A stretch of DNA of 64,000 nucleotides, taken from Adineta ricciae. Its lineage: Eukaryota > Rotifera > Eurotatoria > Adinetida > Adinetidae. Every line of letters starts with the position of its first letter. The first letter of the stretch is position 1. This document shows, in pieces, positions 22,069 to 36,855 of this stretch. A program made the translations under genes and the position numbers. The notes below the pieces were generated by a model, which had not been told where the DNA came from, made no database searches, and worked only from the letters and a program-made list of their open reading frames with translations. The stretch is from positions 620,001 to 684,000 of the forward strand of contig CAJNOJ010000021.1 in assembly GCA_905250025.1 (NCBI GenBank), written 5' to 3'.

Positions 22069-23499
22069 ATGTCTGATTATCAGTTGAGTAATGAGGATCA
22101 TGAAGCTTTGGAGAAATTTACGAAGTTTTTTCTCGTCAAAGCTGCGCAGATCATCGTTCAATCGCGATTAGGTGAAAAGAAGATAACCAAATCGAAATCT
22201 GTCTGTTCCGGAAATGAATGGGTACGTATTCGATTCATTTCTATTCCTTTCTCTCATGCTCTACTTTAGTTCCATCTTTCAATCAAAGACATTCCAGAAG
22301 TGACTGTCAATGCCAAGAAATGCCTTGTCGATATTCAGCATCTACTCATCCAACCACCACATAGTCCGTTTTGTGTCGAAATATCTTTACGCACGCCCGA
22401 CTGTGCAACAATTAGTTTAGAAACGTGGTGTATATCATTCGATGATTCCGTTTCGGATCCCGCACAACGCGTTCGCTTCAATATTTACAATCGTATGAGT
22501 ATAGTTCTCCGATCGTTATTAACATGTACACGTGCAACTCCAACTTATCAACTATCACGTAAACAATCGGCTGATAAATACATTATTTGCTATAAAATGT
22601 ATAGTGGAGAGCCGATTGTCAGTCATCTTGGTGAACACTACTCGAAGAAAACGATCGGAAGCATTCTCACTCCGATTGGACGTTTTGTACTAAATGTCGC
22701 ATACAGAACACATTTAACGATGGCATTGAAACAAATTGAAAATCGACCAGAAACAAATTTGAATCCATTGAGCATCGATATTAAAGATAATCATTTTGCA
22801 TTGGATCGAGATCAGCATAGTGTTGACGAGTAAGACAAGAAATGCATTTGCATCCGCAAATTAATTTTAATCATACAGGGAAGTCGATATACCACTACCA
22901 TCAACGCATAATTCAAGCGTACCAAAGAGTTCACCGATTGAGATGATGAAACGACGGCATACTAGCTGTGATTCGGTGTCTTCCAGTCATGGGTAATTGA
23001 CTTTCAAAGAGAAAACAACTGTGATTGTGTAATATCCGATTTTAGAACTCCAGATAAAGTCTACTACAGTAAACTTCGCACTGCCTTTGCAACACCAGGT
23101 TCAATAGCACATACGCCCTCACATGTGGGTTCTTATTCGCGTGCAAATGAGAATGATTTGCCATATGTTCTTATGCAACAGCAGGTTCCACATCATCAAT
23201 CGATGGAACATATCCATCAGTCAAAAGCGAATTATTCACCTAATGCTGATTTAGACAATGAAACAGCGCCAGATGATTTTATTCTTGTCGAAGTAAAACC
23301 CTTCTTTGGTAAAAGTGATTCGACCGATGATCTTGCTCTATTTATTCGTTCTTGTCAACAACCACCGATACTTGAATCATTTGTCGTCGAACCATCACTT
23401 GGTGAAACAATCAATCAATTAAATGATGAATTACGTGTATTCGAATCGAAAGTTGAAGAGTTCGATGAACTCGTCGGCTCGCTGACAGCGGTAGAATAA
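22069..23499 (+). CDS. ATG13: Autophagy-related protein 13
   Basis: Model: join(22069..22221, 22270..22829, 22879..22992, 23046..23499), 1281 nt, 426 aa. ATG13 is the HORMA-domain adaptor of the ULK1/Atg1 kinase complex that starts autophagosome formation. The HORMA domain covers about residues 5-195: KFTKFFLVKAAQIIVQSRLG, then ISLETWCISFDD, LRSLLTCTRATPTYQLSRK, and the closing strands near GSILTPIGRFVLNVAYR. The rest is Ser/Thr/Pro-rich and disordered, as expected. An LC3-interacting motif is visible at D352-V357 (DDFILV), followed by EVKPFF, in the same context as the vertebrate ATG13 LIR. A short acidic helix near the C-terminus (LRVFESKVEEFDELV) could be the ULK1/ATG14-binding tail. It converges on the IMP gene. 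Confidence 0.93.
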
Positions 23500-24031
23500 C
23501 AAACACCGTTTGTTTTGTCATACTATATTTTCACAGTGCTTTCCAATTCTTTCGCGATCTCCCTTCTCTCTTCATGTACAGTCCAAATGAGAAAGAAACA
23601 CTATTTATAAGTTTATTCGTTTGAACGAATGTAAAATATATTCTATACGTGCTCGACAGCAGTTGAAAAGTAATTTATTCGTTTTTGTCGCATACGTTAT
23701 CGTTGTCATTCTGACATGTTTTGTATATTTATTCAGTGTAATACATTTGTTTCCAAAGAATAAAATTTCTACATAAGTTTATCGAAATTTTGCTCAAAGA
23801 GAATCGCGATGGTCTCAATTAGAAAATTGCAGTCCACTTGGTGATGGATTGGAAAGTGTTCAATCGATAAAATCGAAGATCTTATTATCTCGGTTTTATT
23901 TTTTTCTTCTCAGATCGTAGTATAAAAACAACATCTTCTTGTTGCCAGAGAACGAACAAATAAAGCCAACACACTCGCACAGCAAACACACAAGACAATA
24001 AGACCAACAAAAAAGAAACGTAACATACACG

Positions 24032-24054
24032 CACACACACACACACACACACAC
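24032..24054. repeat. (CA)n microsatellite
   Basis: About 11 CA units in the ATG13/IMP 3' intergenic region. Confidence 0.95.
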
Positions 24055-24083
24055 CCTCATCAAACCATACACTTCGAGTAAAA

Positions 24084-24111
24084 AGAAGAAGAAGAAGAAG
24101 AAGAAGAAGAG
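24084..24111. repeat. (GAA)n microsatellite
   Basis: About nine GAA units, 30 bases after the CA repeat. Confidence 0.95.
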
Positions 24112-24225
24112 AATTATTTATCACCGAGTTTTTCGTAAATAATTCATGTGCATCTGAATGCTCTTTTTTCCATAAAAAATCCCTTCTTCTATTGCACTTT
24201 GTTTGTTCGAAGTATGTTGATGCAT

Positions 24226-26291
24226 TTATTCAACTCTGGACTTTTGATCATCAGCGGCTGTTATACTATCGTCAGGATTTTGTAATGTACTCGATGCCAC
24301 AACAGCATCATCACTTATTGTGCTTCCGTTTACTACTGTCGAGACTTCATTGAGATTAATTTTATTAATGCCATTGATTTGTTCATTGATGCTTTGATTC
24401 TGGTCATCCGTAGTCGTATCACGAGCCATTTGTATGATGGACTGAATACGTCGTTGTGCAAACTAGAGAGACTCAGTTCGTATGAGGAGTGATAAGTAAA
24501 GAACTTTACTTGACTAGCTTGAAAAGAACCAATGATTTTAACGGGTACTTCGCTTGCTGATGTTTGTTGCGAGTCATCAGGCAATTTTATAATTGCACCT
24601 GTTGATTGCTGTAGTTGACGAACCTGGAGAGGTGAATAACGAGAGACAGTGCAGATCAAATTCACCTTCCTCTTACGTTATGTCCACCTTTACCGACTAA
24701 ACGCCCGATCAGCGATGTTGGAACAAAGATTTCTGCTCGAAGTCGTACTTCATCGTCACCGGCATATCCTAGACATGAATTTATTCGACATGTCTCTATC
24801 GTCAGTAAAGTTAGACAAAAGGATGCAAACCTTCTTGTCGAATTTTATCATATATATAATATTGGCTTTTCCACTGCGCTTCAGGTGTACCTGTAATCGT
24901 TACTTGACGATCAACGATTTTAGTTTGATCTTCATCGGAATTCAACGGAGCAATCTACACGATGATTTCGCATTTATGATTCAAGAAGAAGAAAACGTGC
25001 AAGGAAATTTCGTACTTTAACCATGGCGTTGGAATTTCTAATGATGCTTTTAATAAAAAGACCTTTGCTACCGATGATAGCCCCGATGATCGTATTGGGA
25101 ACATACAAGTGAACAGTTTCCACAGCTACTGGTGCGTTTTGTAACGAATATAAATGTTGTTGCTGAGAAGGAAACTGCCCGTTGACGTAAGGATTCGGCT
25201 GAGATGGCATCATTGGACCCGACGATGCATAGGGCATGTAAAAGGGGCCCGAGGCTGGAAACATCGATGTCTAAACACGAAAATACGCCAAAATCTTCGT
25301 TCAAAACTCCACTTACATAGTACGTTGGATGATAGATTGCATTTGAATTCGCTTGCTCCACATATTTGTTTGGGGTACCGTTACTATTGTTTGTTTGTGG
25401 TTGTTGTTGTTGAATTATCGGTTGTGCCGCCTGAGGATAATGTGGCGTCGACAAAAGTGGGCCACCAGTCGCCATCACCGCCGCTTGTTGAGCGAAGTGC
25501 TGCATCAATTGTTGCTGTTGCTGATAATATTGAGATGAATAATTCCATGCTCGAGTGTTATCACTTTCGTATGCCAAACATAATTTTCCGTAGATAGCTT
25601 CCAAAGCACGCATCTGCTGCTCCAATTCACCCTTGATCGATATGACTCGTTCGGTATTGTATGAATTTAATTCATTTATACTTGACACCGCTATGCTAAA
25701 CATAGAGATGTCGGTGATCGTCTAGTCGGATACGAACGATTGATCAACAAACTTTGTTTCGGTTTCATTTTTAATTGTATTTATGATATTTCCACCTTTG
25801 CCAATGATTCGACCGATAAAATTATTATGTGCAAGAACTTTGACTACGATTTCACTGAAAGAAGAGAATCCTCACATTAAATCTTCGACTCTCATGGACC
25901 AACTGTACTTTGTTTTATTCTTATTCTTCGAATCTTCATACATTATTCGGTAAACTTCTCGACAGGCTTGTATACAATTTTCTTGTTGGCCACGAATAAC
26001 AATCATTCGTTCTTGACTATTTGAAGATTCACTCTTATTCACATCAACTCTAATAAATCAAGAAAATGCTTCGCGCTGAACGTTTCGATGTCGGACAAAT
26101 CTTCTTACTTCGCATGTGTAGTTTGTTTTATTTGCTTAACTGTTGCACCTTGTTTACCAATAACAGCTCCAACAGAATCGCTGGGTACGAGAATTCTAGA
26201 ATGACAATGAGATTTATGATGCCTGTCTTCCGCGAGACAATCTTGTATACCGGAGTGGATAATCATTTGATTGTCCGTGTGTGTAATCCAT
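24226..26291 (-). CDS. IGF2BP: IGF2 mRNA-binding protein-like (IMP), four KH domains
   Basis: Model: complement(join(24226..24462, 24510..24623, 24677..24768, 24831..24954, 25016..25270, 25317..25695, 25753..25854, 25909..26049, 26109..26195, 26251..26291)), 1572 nt, 523 aa. IGF2BP/IMP proteins bind, localise and stabilise mRNAs in cytoplasmic RNPs. Four KH domains are present with GxxG loops GKQG (27-30), GKGG (108-111), GSKG (317-320) and GKGG (402-405). KH2 carries LAHNNFIGRIIGKGG and the linker YNTERVISIKG, and KH4 ends PVKIIGSFQASQFAQRRIQSII, both specific to this family. KH1-2 and KH3-4 are separated by about 130 residues rich in Gln, Pro and Ala. The protein starts only 13 residues before KH1, so the two RRMs of vertebrate members are absent, as in fly Imp. 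Neighbour ZC3H11A-like is divergent. Confidence 0.92.
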
Positions 26292-26810
26292 TGATTTTGG
26301 TTCGTTAAAGTAAAAGAAAGAAAAATTCGAAACAGAAAAAATACAATCACTCAAAATCACAGTTCGATTATTGAGGATAACAAAATTAATAATATAAAAA
26401 TTAACCACCAATAATCTAAAAATAAACGTTCGATGCAACAATCTCCGAATGTTAATCTATGTGTTAGAATTGAGATTGAGAAAAAAAAACATCAGAAGGA
26501 GAAGGAAAAGAAATCAAATAGGCATGCTAACTGTAAACAAGCAAATAAAAATGAAGAAAATTTTTATAAATTTCTTTTTAAGTATTCAAGTTGTTTATTC
26601 TCAGATGGAAATATGACAAAACGGGTTTTTTTACTTTATGAAATAAAAATAAAAAACTTTCACGACATAGATGACGCTAGATGAGAAAGAAAGTCTTCTG
26701 ATTGGTATATCATTGTAGGAATGAATGATAATAGAACAGATTTCAGTTTTTAGTAAACATTTTCTGAAAGTGATGAAATAAATCATTTTTTAGATTGAAT
26801 AGTTCAAATC
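26292..26810. promoter_or_regulatory. Divergent promoter region, IMP and ZC3H11A-like genes
   Basis: A 519-bp gap, very AT-rich, between two genes that start in opposite directions. It must contain both 5' ends. No named motif was identified. Confidence 0.4.
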
Positions 26811-29357
26811 ATGCAGAAATCGAATGACGATTGCTTCTATTTCCTCACATCATCTTGTGTAAAAGTACGAGCAAAGTCTTTCCCATCCACAAATGTACTT
26901 AAACAAGTGCTTGTTTTAGGGTCCAGCATGTCCATATCGTCATAATCCCTTAGTTTTAACTTGCAATGTCATGTGTCCGGCCTGGTTACGTGGAAACTGT
27001 GTTGATCCAGCTTGCTCGTTACGCCATAGTGCTATTCAGGTAAATAGTTAAAGAGGAATCTGAATCGATGACTATGGATTCTATTTAGCGTCCAACAATA
27101 AGTAATGGAGTGTCGTGTTTTTATGAAAATACACCGATGGGTTGTTTGAAACCTGATTGTACATATGTTCATTTACGTGCACGTCCCATGTCACGAGCTT
27201 CATCAATTGTGCGATGTAAGACAAAGATTATTTTCTCATTACACGAAATCTATCTCGTTGATTTATAGCTTCAGCAACTAATCTAGTTAACAAAGATGCA
27301 ACGAAACCGCCAGCTGTGACCACTTCTCCTTCAGTCGAGCCCGTATCGACGATTCCAGCGACTCCTTTCGTCCCTCCTCCAGTAGAAATATCAGCAGTTC
27401 CTGATTCACCTCCAGCAGTCACCAAAATCGAAACTCCACCACGTCGTGTAGCAATTCCAGCAGAAAAAGAGCAAAAAGAAGTCACACCCAAGAGCACCAC
27501 TGTAATACAACCTTGTGAAGAAGCGAAGACTACGCCACAACCAGCGTCAAATCGAAATGTTGTGATGAGTGAATCATCCAATGTTCCTAGTCGAACAGTC
27601 GTACATCGAGTCGTCGTTTCATCTGATGCGAAAAAATCGGCACCAAAAACGACAACCAACGATTCCGACAGTGATATTGATTTAGATGATTTAACCGAAC
27701 TGGAGAGTAATGCAAAAAAAGGTACGGAATTACATATCTCACGCAAGTATCGAACAAAAACGAGTTTTTTTTGTTTATAGTGAACTCTCCTATTGATATT
27801 CCATTTCCATGCTCTGCACCTTCAATAACTAATCGTCTGTTTATATCGTCGAAACCAAGTCCTTCAGCGGATAACAACAAACCGATTCGATTAAATCGCG
27901 ATCGTTTGCCCGCAGCAAAAGCAACCATATCCAATTCTACTAGTTCTCCTTCCCAACCAGTCAATGGAGAAAAAGTAAGTAGAGATAGAACTTGTCTTCC
28001 TATGAAGAACAAAACAAATTTGAATTTCACTTTCTTTTAGACATCTGCGGGTACGTTTACTGGCATAACATGTTTTCCATTTCTTATCAATCAATTAAAT
28101 ACAACAGCATTCCCACAAACTCTCTGTGCTTGATCTCTTTCACTTTTGTCTCGTGTTCTTTTAACAAAGTCCGTCGTGAGTTGAGCGAGATTGAGTGAGC
28201 GAATTGAAAAAAATAACAAAAAACAACGTTTTCTTTTTATTAATGTCCATGTTTTCATCGTCCTTCTGATAGATTTGTTTGAATGATTTACGATTGTATG
28301 TCATCAGCATCGTCATAGTTGTTATTGTTGTTCTTTTTCTCTATTTTCACTTCAAAGTTTTCATGTAATCGTACATTCGAATTATTCTAGGAACAGGATT
28401 ATCACAAGATGATGAACGAAAACTTAGTCGACTCGAGTAAATAGGAACTGATTAAAATGACTGATGACGATGATTTCCTTTTGTTTCTACAGACGGTTTA
28501 AGAAGCAACCAACACCACCACCTCGAACTGTGGTGAATTCAACACGCAATGTAGTCAATTCCAAACGGTCAGCACCTGACCAATCGGTGGATGAATCGCC
28601 ACCAGCCAAACGGCTTTCTTCTCAATCAGATAATAATCATCGTCAACAAAAAAATACGACAATTGGTGATTTATGTTCACTACCACCATCGTCTTCGAAT
28701 TCTCGCCGAACACACGAACGTCCTCATCGTCGTCGACGTTCATCATCTTCAAGATCAAGATCAGGCTCACGATCACGATCGCGATCACCATCACGATCTC
28801 GATCTCGATCACGATCACCGTCTCCTTCGCATTCAATACGAAAACCATCACCGCCCCATTCAAACTATAAACCTACGTCCTCGATGAACGATACTGCTTG
28901 GAAAAGAGAAGTCGATGCATTTCTTGCTAAAACTACTCAATCAAGACCAGTCTTACCCACAGCATCAGTTCAACCTCAACCAGTGCCATTGTTCTCAGTG
29001 CGTCCGCGTTACGTGCCTCCACGTCCACTGATGTCACGACCGGTCGCTCCTCGTGCTCCAATTCTAAATCCGCGACCACCACGACAGCCAATATCAACCA
29101 CTCCGATGCGGCCAACGGCACCAGTGATATCTGCACCTCGCCCTCCGTCACCACAAGCACAAGCACAAGCACAACTACAACCGAATCCCATTCAACAAAC
29201 TCCGACTGTGAATAATTCATCTCCAACAGATGCGCAGAAAGAAGAGGATGAACGTCTCTTACTTGGCGACTTAGATGCACCGTCGGACGTTGTTGATACT
29301 TTTGCTTTAATCGATGAAGCCTTGCTTGGAGTTGACGATTTTCTCGAACTGGAATGA
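26811..29357 (+). CDS. ZC3H11A: ZC3H11A-like CCCH zinc-finger, SR-rich protein
   Basis: Model: join(26811..26864, 26920..27039, 27089..27215, 27269..27721, 27781..27974, 28041..28050, 28391..28436, 28493..29357), 1869 nt, 622 aa, including a 10-nt micro-exon after which a 340-nt intron follows. Three CCCH fingers occupy the first 90 residues: C8-x7-C16-x5-C22-x3-H26, C37-x7-C45-x4-C50-x3-H54 and C68-x8-C77-x4-C82-x3-H86. Finger order and spacing, with YENTPMGC in the third, fit ZC3H11A, a nuclear speckle protein tied to the TREX complex and mRNA export. The middle is Pro/Ser/Thr-rich; around 28750-28830 lies an SR/RS tract of the kind that contacts splicing and export factors, followed by a proline-rich part and an acidic C-terminus. 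The micro-exon and its flanking phases are the least certain part of the model. Confidence 0.8.
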
Positions 29358-29880
29358 CCTTGTATCTGTACAAATTTTCATAAGCAAAAATGAACTCTTC
29401 AAATTTTCCTATATGTGTCTGCAAACATGTGTGTATCTCATATTATTTATATATTTTTTTCCTATGATGTTTATGTATTTAAAAAACGATAAGTGAAATA
29501 TATTAACTAATTGAATTTGTTCTGCTACATGCATGCCTATATGTATTGTAGATGAATTCCCTTCTATCGCCGACAAACGTGAGAACATGAAAACAAGATA
29601 TTGACGATCATCGGTATTCGATACGTGTATGTTATTTTTAGCTCTGCTCACAATGTGCGTCGTATTTTGTACAATCAATACGTCATCTCCCGCAAAGTTT
29701 ACAAACGATAACAAGTGAAGCAGTGAAACAATTCTCGCCAAGAAGAAGCACTAAACATTTGAGAGTGAGATATAAAAAGTCTTTTCGAAAATAGTCACAT
29801 CGATAATTCAACATTTTTTTTCCACTAGCGTGAGATTGATCGACAAGTCATCACAGCAACACAAGAAGCATTCGATACTA
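29358..29880. other. Intergenic between the ZC3H11A-like and YME1L genes
   Basis: A 523-bp stretch with no gene seen; it must include the YME1L promoter. Confidence 0.4.
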
Positions 29881-32570
<2,690 letters not shown>

Positions 32571-34020
32571 GAAGCGAACAGTGTATCTATTTAGTTTGTT
32601 TACTCCAACCCGTTATGCTTTCTCTCTGTCTCCTTTTTTTGCTACCTATTTCTTTTCTTTTCACTCTTGTATGTAGGCAATATATATATATCAAACGAGA
32701 TGGAATCCGAATTTGTCTTTCTTGCCATTCTCGAGCAAATCTTTAGAGAATAAAAAGCAGTGGAGACGTCGACCTACATTCAACAATAAAAGACATTGAT
32801 CCGGTATTGTATTTTGTTGATGAATGAGAGGAAAAAGCACTAATCAAAATAAACTCGATTTTTTTTTCGAATGAAATTATGTAAATTCTGATTCATGCTG
32901 ATATACTTGTTTTTTGTTATTCTTATTCTGTTTTCTATTTATATTGGCCTCGAATGTACGTTAAAGGGTAAATCAATAGTTTGTTATTGATGATGAAAAT
33001 GTAACAACAGGTGTCATATTGGCTTTCAGTAGCAAGAAGTGCGAATAATCATCGACGAGATTTCGAAGAAGAAAAGAACTTGTCCTTGAATTGAGTTTAG
33101 CAGGAAGAAGAAATCGACTGAGAAAATTCAATAATAACTCAGATGTTTCTACTCGAAGACAAATAAATAACGATTTCTGTTCAAATAACATATCAGGCAA
33201 GGAGGAAAAAAGGTTATTTCATTGAAGAATGATATGTACATAGAAAGATATTTATATTACATCATACAACTAGGCAACTGGAAGGTAAGAGTTAATGGAT
33301 ATTCTTCTGGGTGTCTGTCATGATAATCAAGATAATCAGAATGGCTGATTACGAAGATTGAACGTCAACATTCGTTTCTATTAGATCACTGCTATGTTGG
33401 AAAGAATTAACATAAATATTACTCATTAGAATGGCATCATTGATACTTATCTCGATAAGAATTCGCGTTTTTTCCCAGTTGTTTGTCAAGCCTGTGCCGT
33501 TCTCAGGTAGAAAATGAATGGTATTCGAAAAATTTTAATCAGAATACATACAACATCATTATTGATATATGGAATAAAACTATCCATCTTTTTAATTTCA
33601 TTCGAAATGTGATTCATCGTTGTGTATGAGATAAGACTTCATTTGAAAAGTCATGTTCGTTCTATGACACCATACTTGGAGCGTGCGCTTGAATCAATGG
33701 TGAAGTTTCGTTTTCACCTGTTGACACATTCGAAAGGAATGTTTAAAATAATAGAGAAACGTAGACGAAGTTTTATAATCTATCAAGAAATGAGAAGGTG
33801 GGTGGATCGTAGGAGAGAAAAGAACGAAACAAGTTTTTCTCTCATGTCCGTTCTCTTTCTCTCCTTATGTCTCTTTGTCTTTCACGTACTCTACATATAT
33901 ATATATACCATAATAGTGTGCATATTGGTTTACTTAATAAGATTGGAGTTCTAGTGCAACAGATCTTATTGACTTCTTGCTCTAGATTATTGTCATTTAC
34001 CATTGAAGAATAATAGATTG
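32571..34020. other. Intergenic between YME1L and the BAG-domain gene
   Basis: A 1.45-kb stretch with AATAAA-type signals near 32750 for YME1L. Open frames present are low-complexity (Arg/Lys- or Phe/Leu-rich) and have no recognisable domain, so no gene is called. Confidence 0.45.
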
Positions 34021-35888
34021 ATGTCTTCGTCAAACACTTCTAGCCGTCCAAGTGGAGTATGTGCCGAAAATTAATTTTATTTATGGTTCTATTCATTCTT
34101 CTGTTTCTAGTGTGTTTCAATTCCTGTAGTAATCGTTACTGAATCAAGTTCGAATTCTCATGCGTATTCAAGGCCGACTTCCTCTTCTCGTCCGTATTTC
34201 AATAAGAATATTTTCTATGACCGTTCTCATTCACCATCATGGGTAAAGCTTTCGACAAATCGTTTTCAACCACGACACAGTCCAGTTCCCAGCTACGATC
34301 GTTTAATTCAAAACTCTTACTTCAATCAGCCATTCTATGACCATCCATCATATCAAGAAACTCCCTATCAATCGTTTCAGCCACCAGTGTATGACTCAAA
34401 ACCTTTACATCCGAGCCGATCCATCGATGATCTTCTCTCACCATCAATGAGCTCAATGCGGGCGAAGAATTCGTTGAGAAATTCAACGTATTTCTCGCCT
34501 TTAATCAATAACGGATTCCCATCGGACTCTGATTTTGTTGATTTCAATAGACGTATGGATTCTTTTCATGACTTCCCAGATGCTCATCATAATTTTCCGA
34601 CAAATCGACCTCATCCATTTGACCAACCACAGTCGTATTGCCGCCCAAGCTTCGCTCATCCAAACGAACAACGGTTACCCAACGATTACCAACAATCCAA
34701 TTCTACTCAACAATCAAGCAGCAAGAGTAAGTCGAATTTCGTTAGATGTATTCAACATATTTGAGTTTCAATTACATGAATCATCCTTCAGATTTCTAGA
34801 CACGATTGCGATATAAGCTTGAGTTTAGCAGAGATCTATTCCCTGGAAAGACTAGACAAATATTGTTGTTACACTCTAATCATCTCGACATCAGCCATCA
34901 CGGTCAGATAGAAGACATCGTTAATAAACACAGAAGGTCAGTACTACTATACCCTGTACGGGCCGAAGTGGATGTGTATCTTTCTGCGTGCGAAGTAAGG
35001 AGAGAAGCAACAGAACGACAAAAAAAAGAAGCGAAGAACGATAGAAAAAGAAGAAGAAGAAACCGACTAATGAAAGAACACTCTGTATAGTATAGCAGTG
35101 CTCCATCTTCGAGGCATAAACTCACAAAATATGACTGTTTAACGGAGATAAATGTTTACAAAAAACAAATCTTATTCGAAAAACATGGGCTCAACAAATA
35201 GTACATCGAGAAAACGCAAAGGTTCGTATTAGTTTCATTAAAATTAGAACTATCCGTGAATGAATGGTTGTTTTCGTTGTATTTATTTTTGTTTTCTTTT
35301 GTTGCAGCACACGATCGTTCTTATTCACCGACTTCTCAACGCGATGAATCACCAGTTCGTCCAGCACCATCAACATCCCCTCAACAACAACAACAACAAC
35401 AATCACAACCGCAAGAATATGAGTCTGATTTCAAAGTAACAAACAATTCGACTAATCCAACCACGAAATCAAGTACAAATGCGACATCTTTACAATCAAA
35501 TGATCAACAGGTTCCAACAACGGACACCATACCCGTTCGTGATCCAAATGTGATTGCATTAGAAAAACTCGAACAAATCAAACAAACTCTAGCTGATTTA
35601 AATCAACAAGTCGAAACATTCTCTGGCTTGACGCGCGACGATCGTTTATACAAAACACTCGATGAACAAGCTTTGAAAATAATGATGCGTTGCGATGAAC
35701 TAGTTGATGTCAGCACTGATATCAAAGAAAAACGTAAAGAAATGATACGTAACGTGCAAACCGTTCTGGCAAAACTCGAATCTAAAGTGCCAATCAATCC
35801 AACGGCTGAAATGGAAACTACTTTGTCACTTTACGATCCACCAACAACGAATGCAAGTGAATTTCATGAACAAGACACTTCTACATAA
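34021..35888 (+). CDS. BAG-domain co-chaperone (BAG3/BAG4/Starvin-like)
   Basis: Model: join(34021..34056, 34111..34726, 35308..35888), 1233 nt, 410 aa. BAG domains bind the Hsp70 ATPase domain and act as nucleotide exchange factors. The first 300 residues are low-complexity, rich in Ser, Tyr, Pro, Asn and Gln, with a polyglutamine run. The C-terminal BAG domain is at about 300-385: a helix IALEKLEQIKQTLADLNQQV, then FSGLTRDDRLYKTLDEQALK, then MMRCDELVDV followed by KEKRKEMIRNVQTVLAKLE. The layout of one C-terminal BAG domain behind a long disordered region fits BAG3/BAG4 and fly Starvin. No WW domain or IPV motif is seen, which argues against a strict BAG3 orthologue. The 581-nt second intron is much longer than usual here and contains a possible alternative first exon. 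Confidence 0.82.
35185..35221 (+). CDS. Possible alternative first exon of the BAG-domain gene
   Basis: A 37-nt open segment starts with ATG (MGSTNSTSRKRK) and ends in phase 1 before a GTTCGT donor. That is exactly the phase needed to join the BAG-domain exon at 35308. The result would be a short BAG protein without the disordered N-terminus but with a basic leader. The donor is weak in general, yet GTTCG donors are used elsewhere in this window. Confidence 0.4.
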
Positions 35889-36855
35889 GTTCTTGTCTGT
35901 TCCTATTCTCTTTTACTATTGTTGTTGTTGTTTTTTTATAAAATCTCTTTCTCACACACACACACACTATATATATTGTATTTTCAATTTGCTCTTGTTT
36001 TTCTTCTGTTCAATAGGACCGATGAAAATCATCGAATAAAATGATTTGACATCTTCATTTTTGAATTACTTCTATCTAAAGGGACAAATAGCTTAGTTTA
36101 GTATGCAATCAAACGTCGTTGAATGAATAATTCATCTTCCTTGTAATTACAAAACTTCATCGATTGTTCATTCCGTGTTCTTCTGTTCCTTATAACAAAA
36201 CACGATGTCATTTAATAGATGAAATGATTTGATCCAGTTTGACATGTAATATTGATAATTTAATTAATAACACAAAATACTCACATAGTATATAAATAAA
36301 TCTTTTCTGATTTCCAATGAATTAGAAGAGTAAAACGAAGTTCGTCATTTACTTTTCATGGAAATCCGTTTGAACAGATGTTCAACAACTTCAAAAACCT
36401 ATCGGCGCTTTCTTGTTCTCTGTCTTCTTAGCGAATATAACTGCTTTTTTTCTTTCTCTTTTATTACATCAAGACATCGAAAACGCTTCATAACTCGATC
36501 TTGTCTAGGTTCTCTTTTTCTCTCATTTTTTCCGACTTTCGATGAGATTCTATCCAAAGAGATTTTTTCCTTTTTTGTCGCTCCTTTGATCGCCATCTTC
36601 AGCATTTTGCATCTTTTTGTCACACGATCATGGTATGGTAGTAGAAACCGAGAACGAAGACACAACAACAAGAGGAGAAACTGAGTGTCGAGGACTAAAT
36701 TAACTTTTCTGTCTGTCTCTCTTCTTCGCTAACTTAGATCGTTTAGACATTTCTCTATGGACTTCAAGAAGATTTTCCTTTTTATCTCTAACTAAATACG
36801 AAAAAAGTAAGGGAAGCACAAGCAAGGCTATGACTACGGGCGGCACACAAGCATA
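35889..36855. other. Intergenic between the BAG gene and the receptor gene
   Basis: A 967-bp stretch without a convincing gene. A CA/TA-rich patch lies near 35953-35979. Confidence 0.4.

Larger units (their letters stand above)
23500..24225. other. Intergenic between convergent ATG13 and IMP genes
   Basis: Both genes end here, so the stretch holds two 3'UTRs. AATAAA at about 23759 would serve ATG13. The right half holds a CA and a GAA microsatellite. Confidence 0.5.

Noticed and set aside
33622..33954. Arg/Lys-rich open frame on the plus strand between YME1L and the BAG gene
   Set aside because: No domain, low complexity, a Leu/Phe-rich end caused by TA and CT repeats, and no splice partners.
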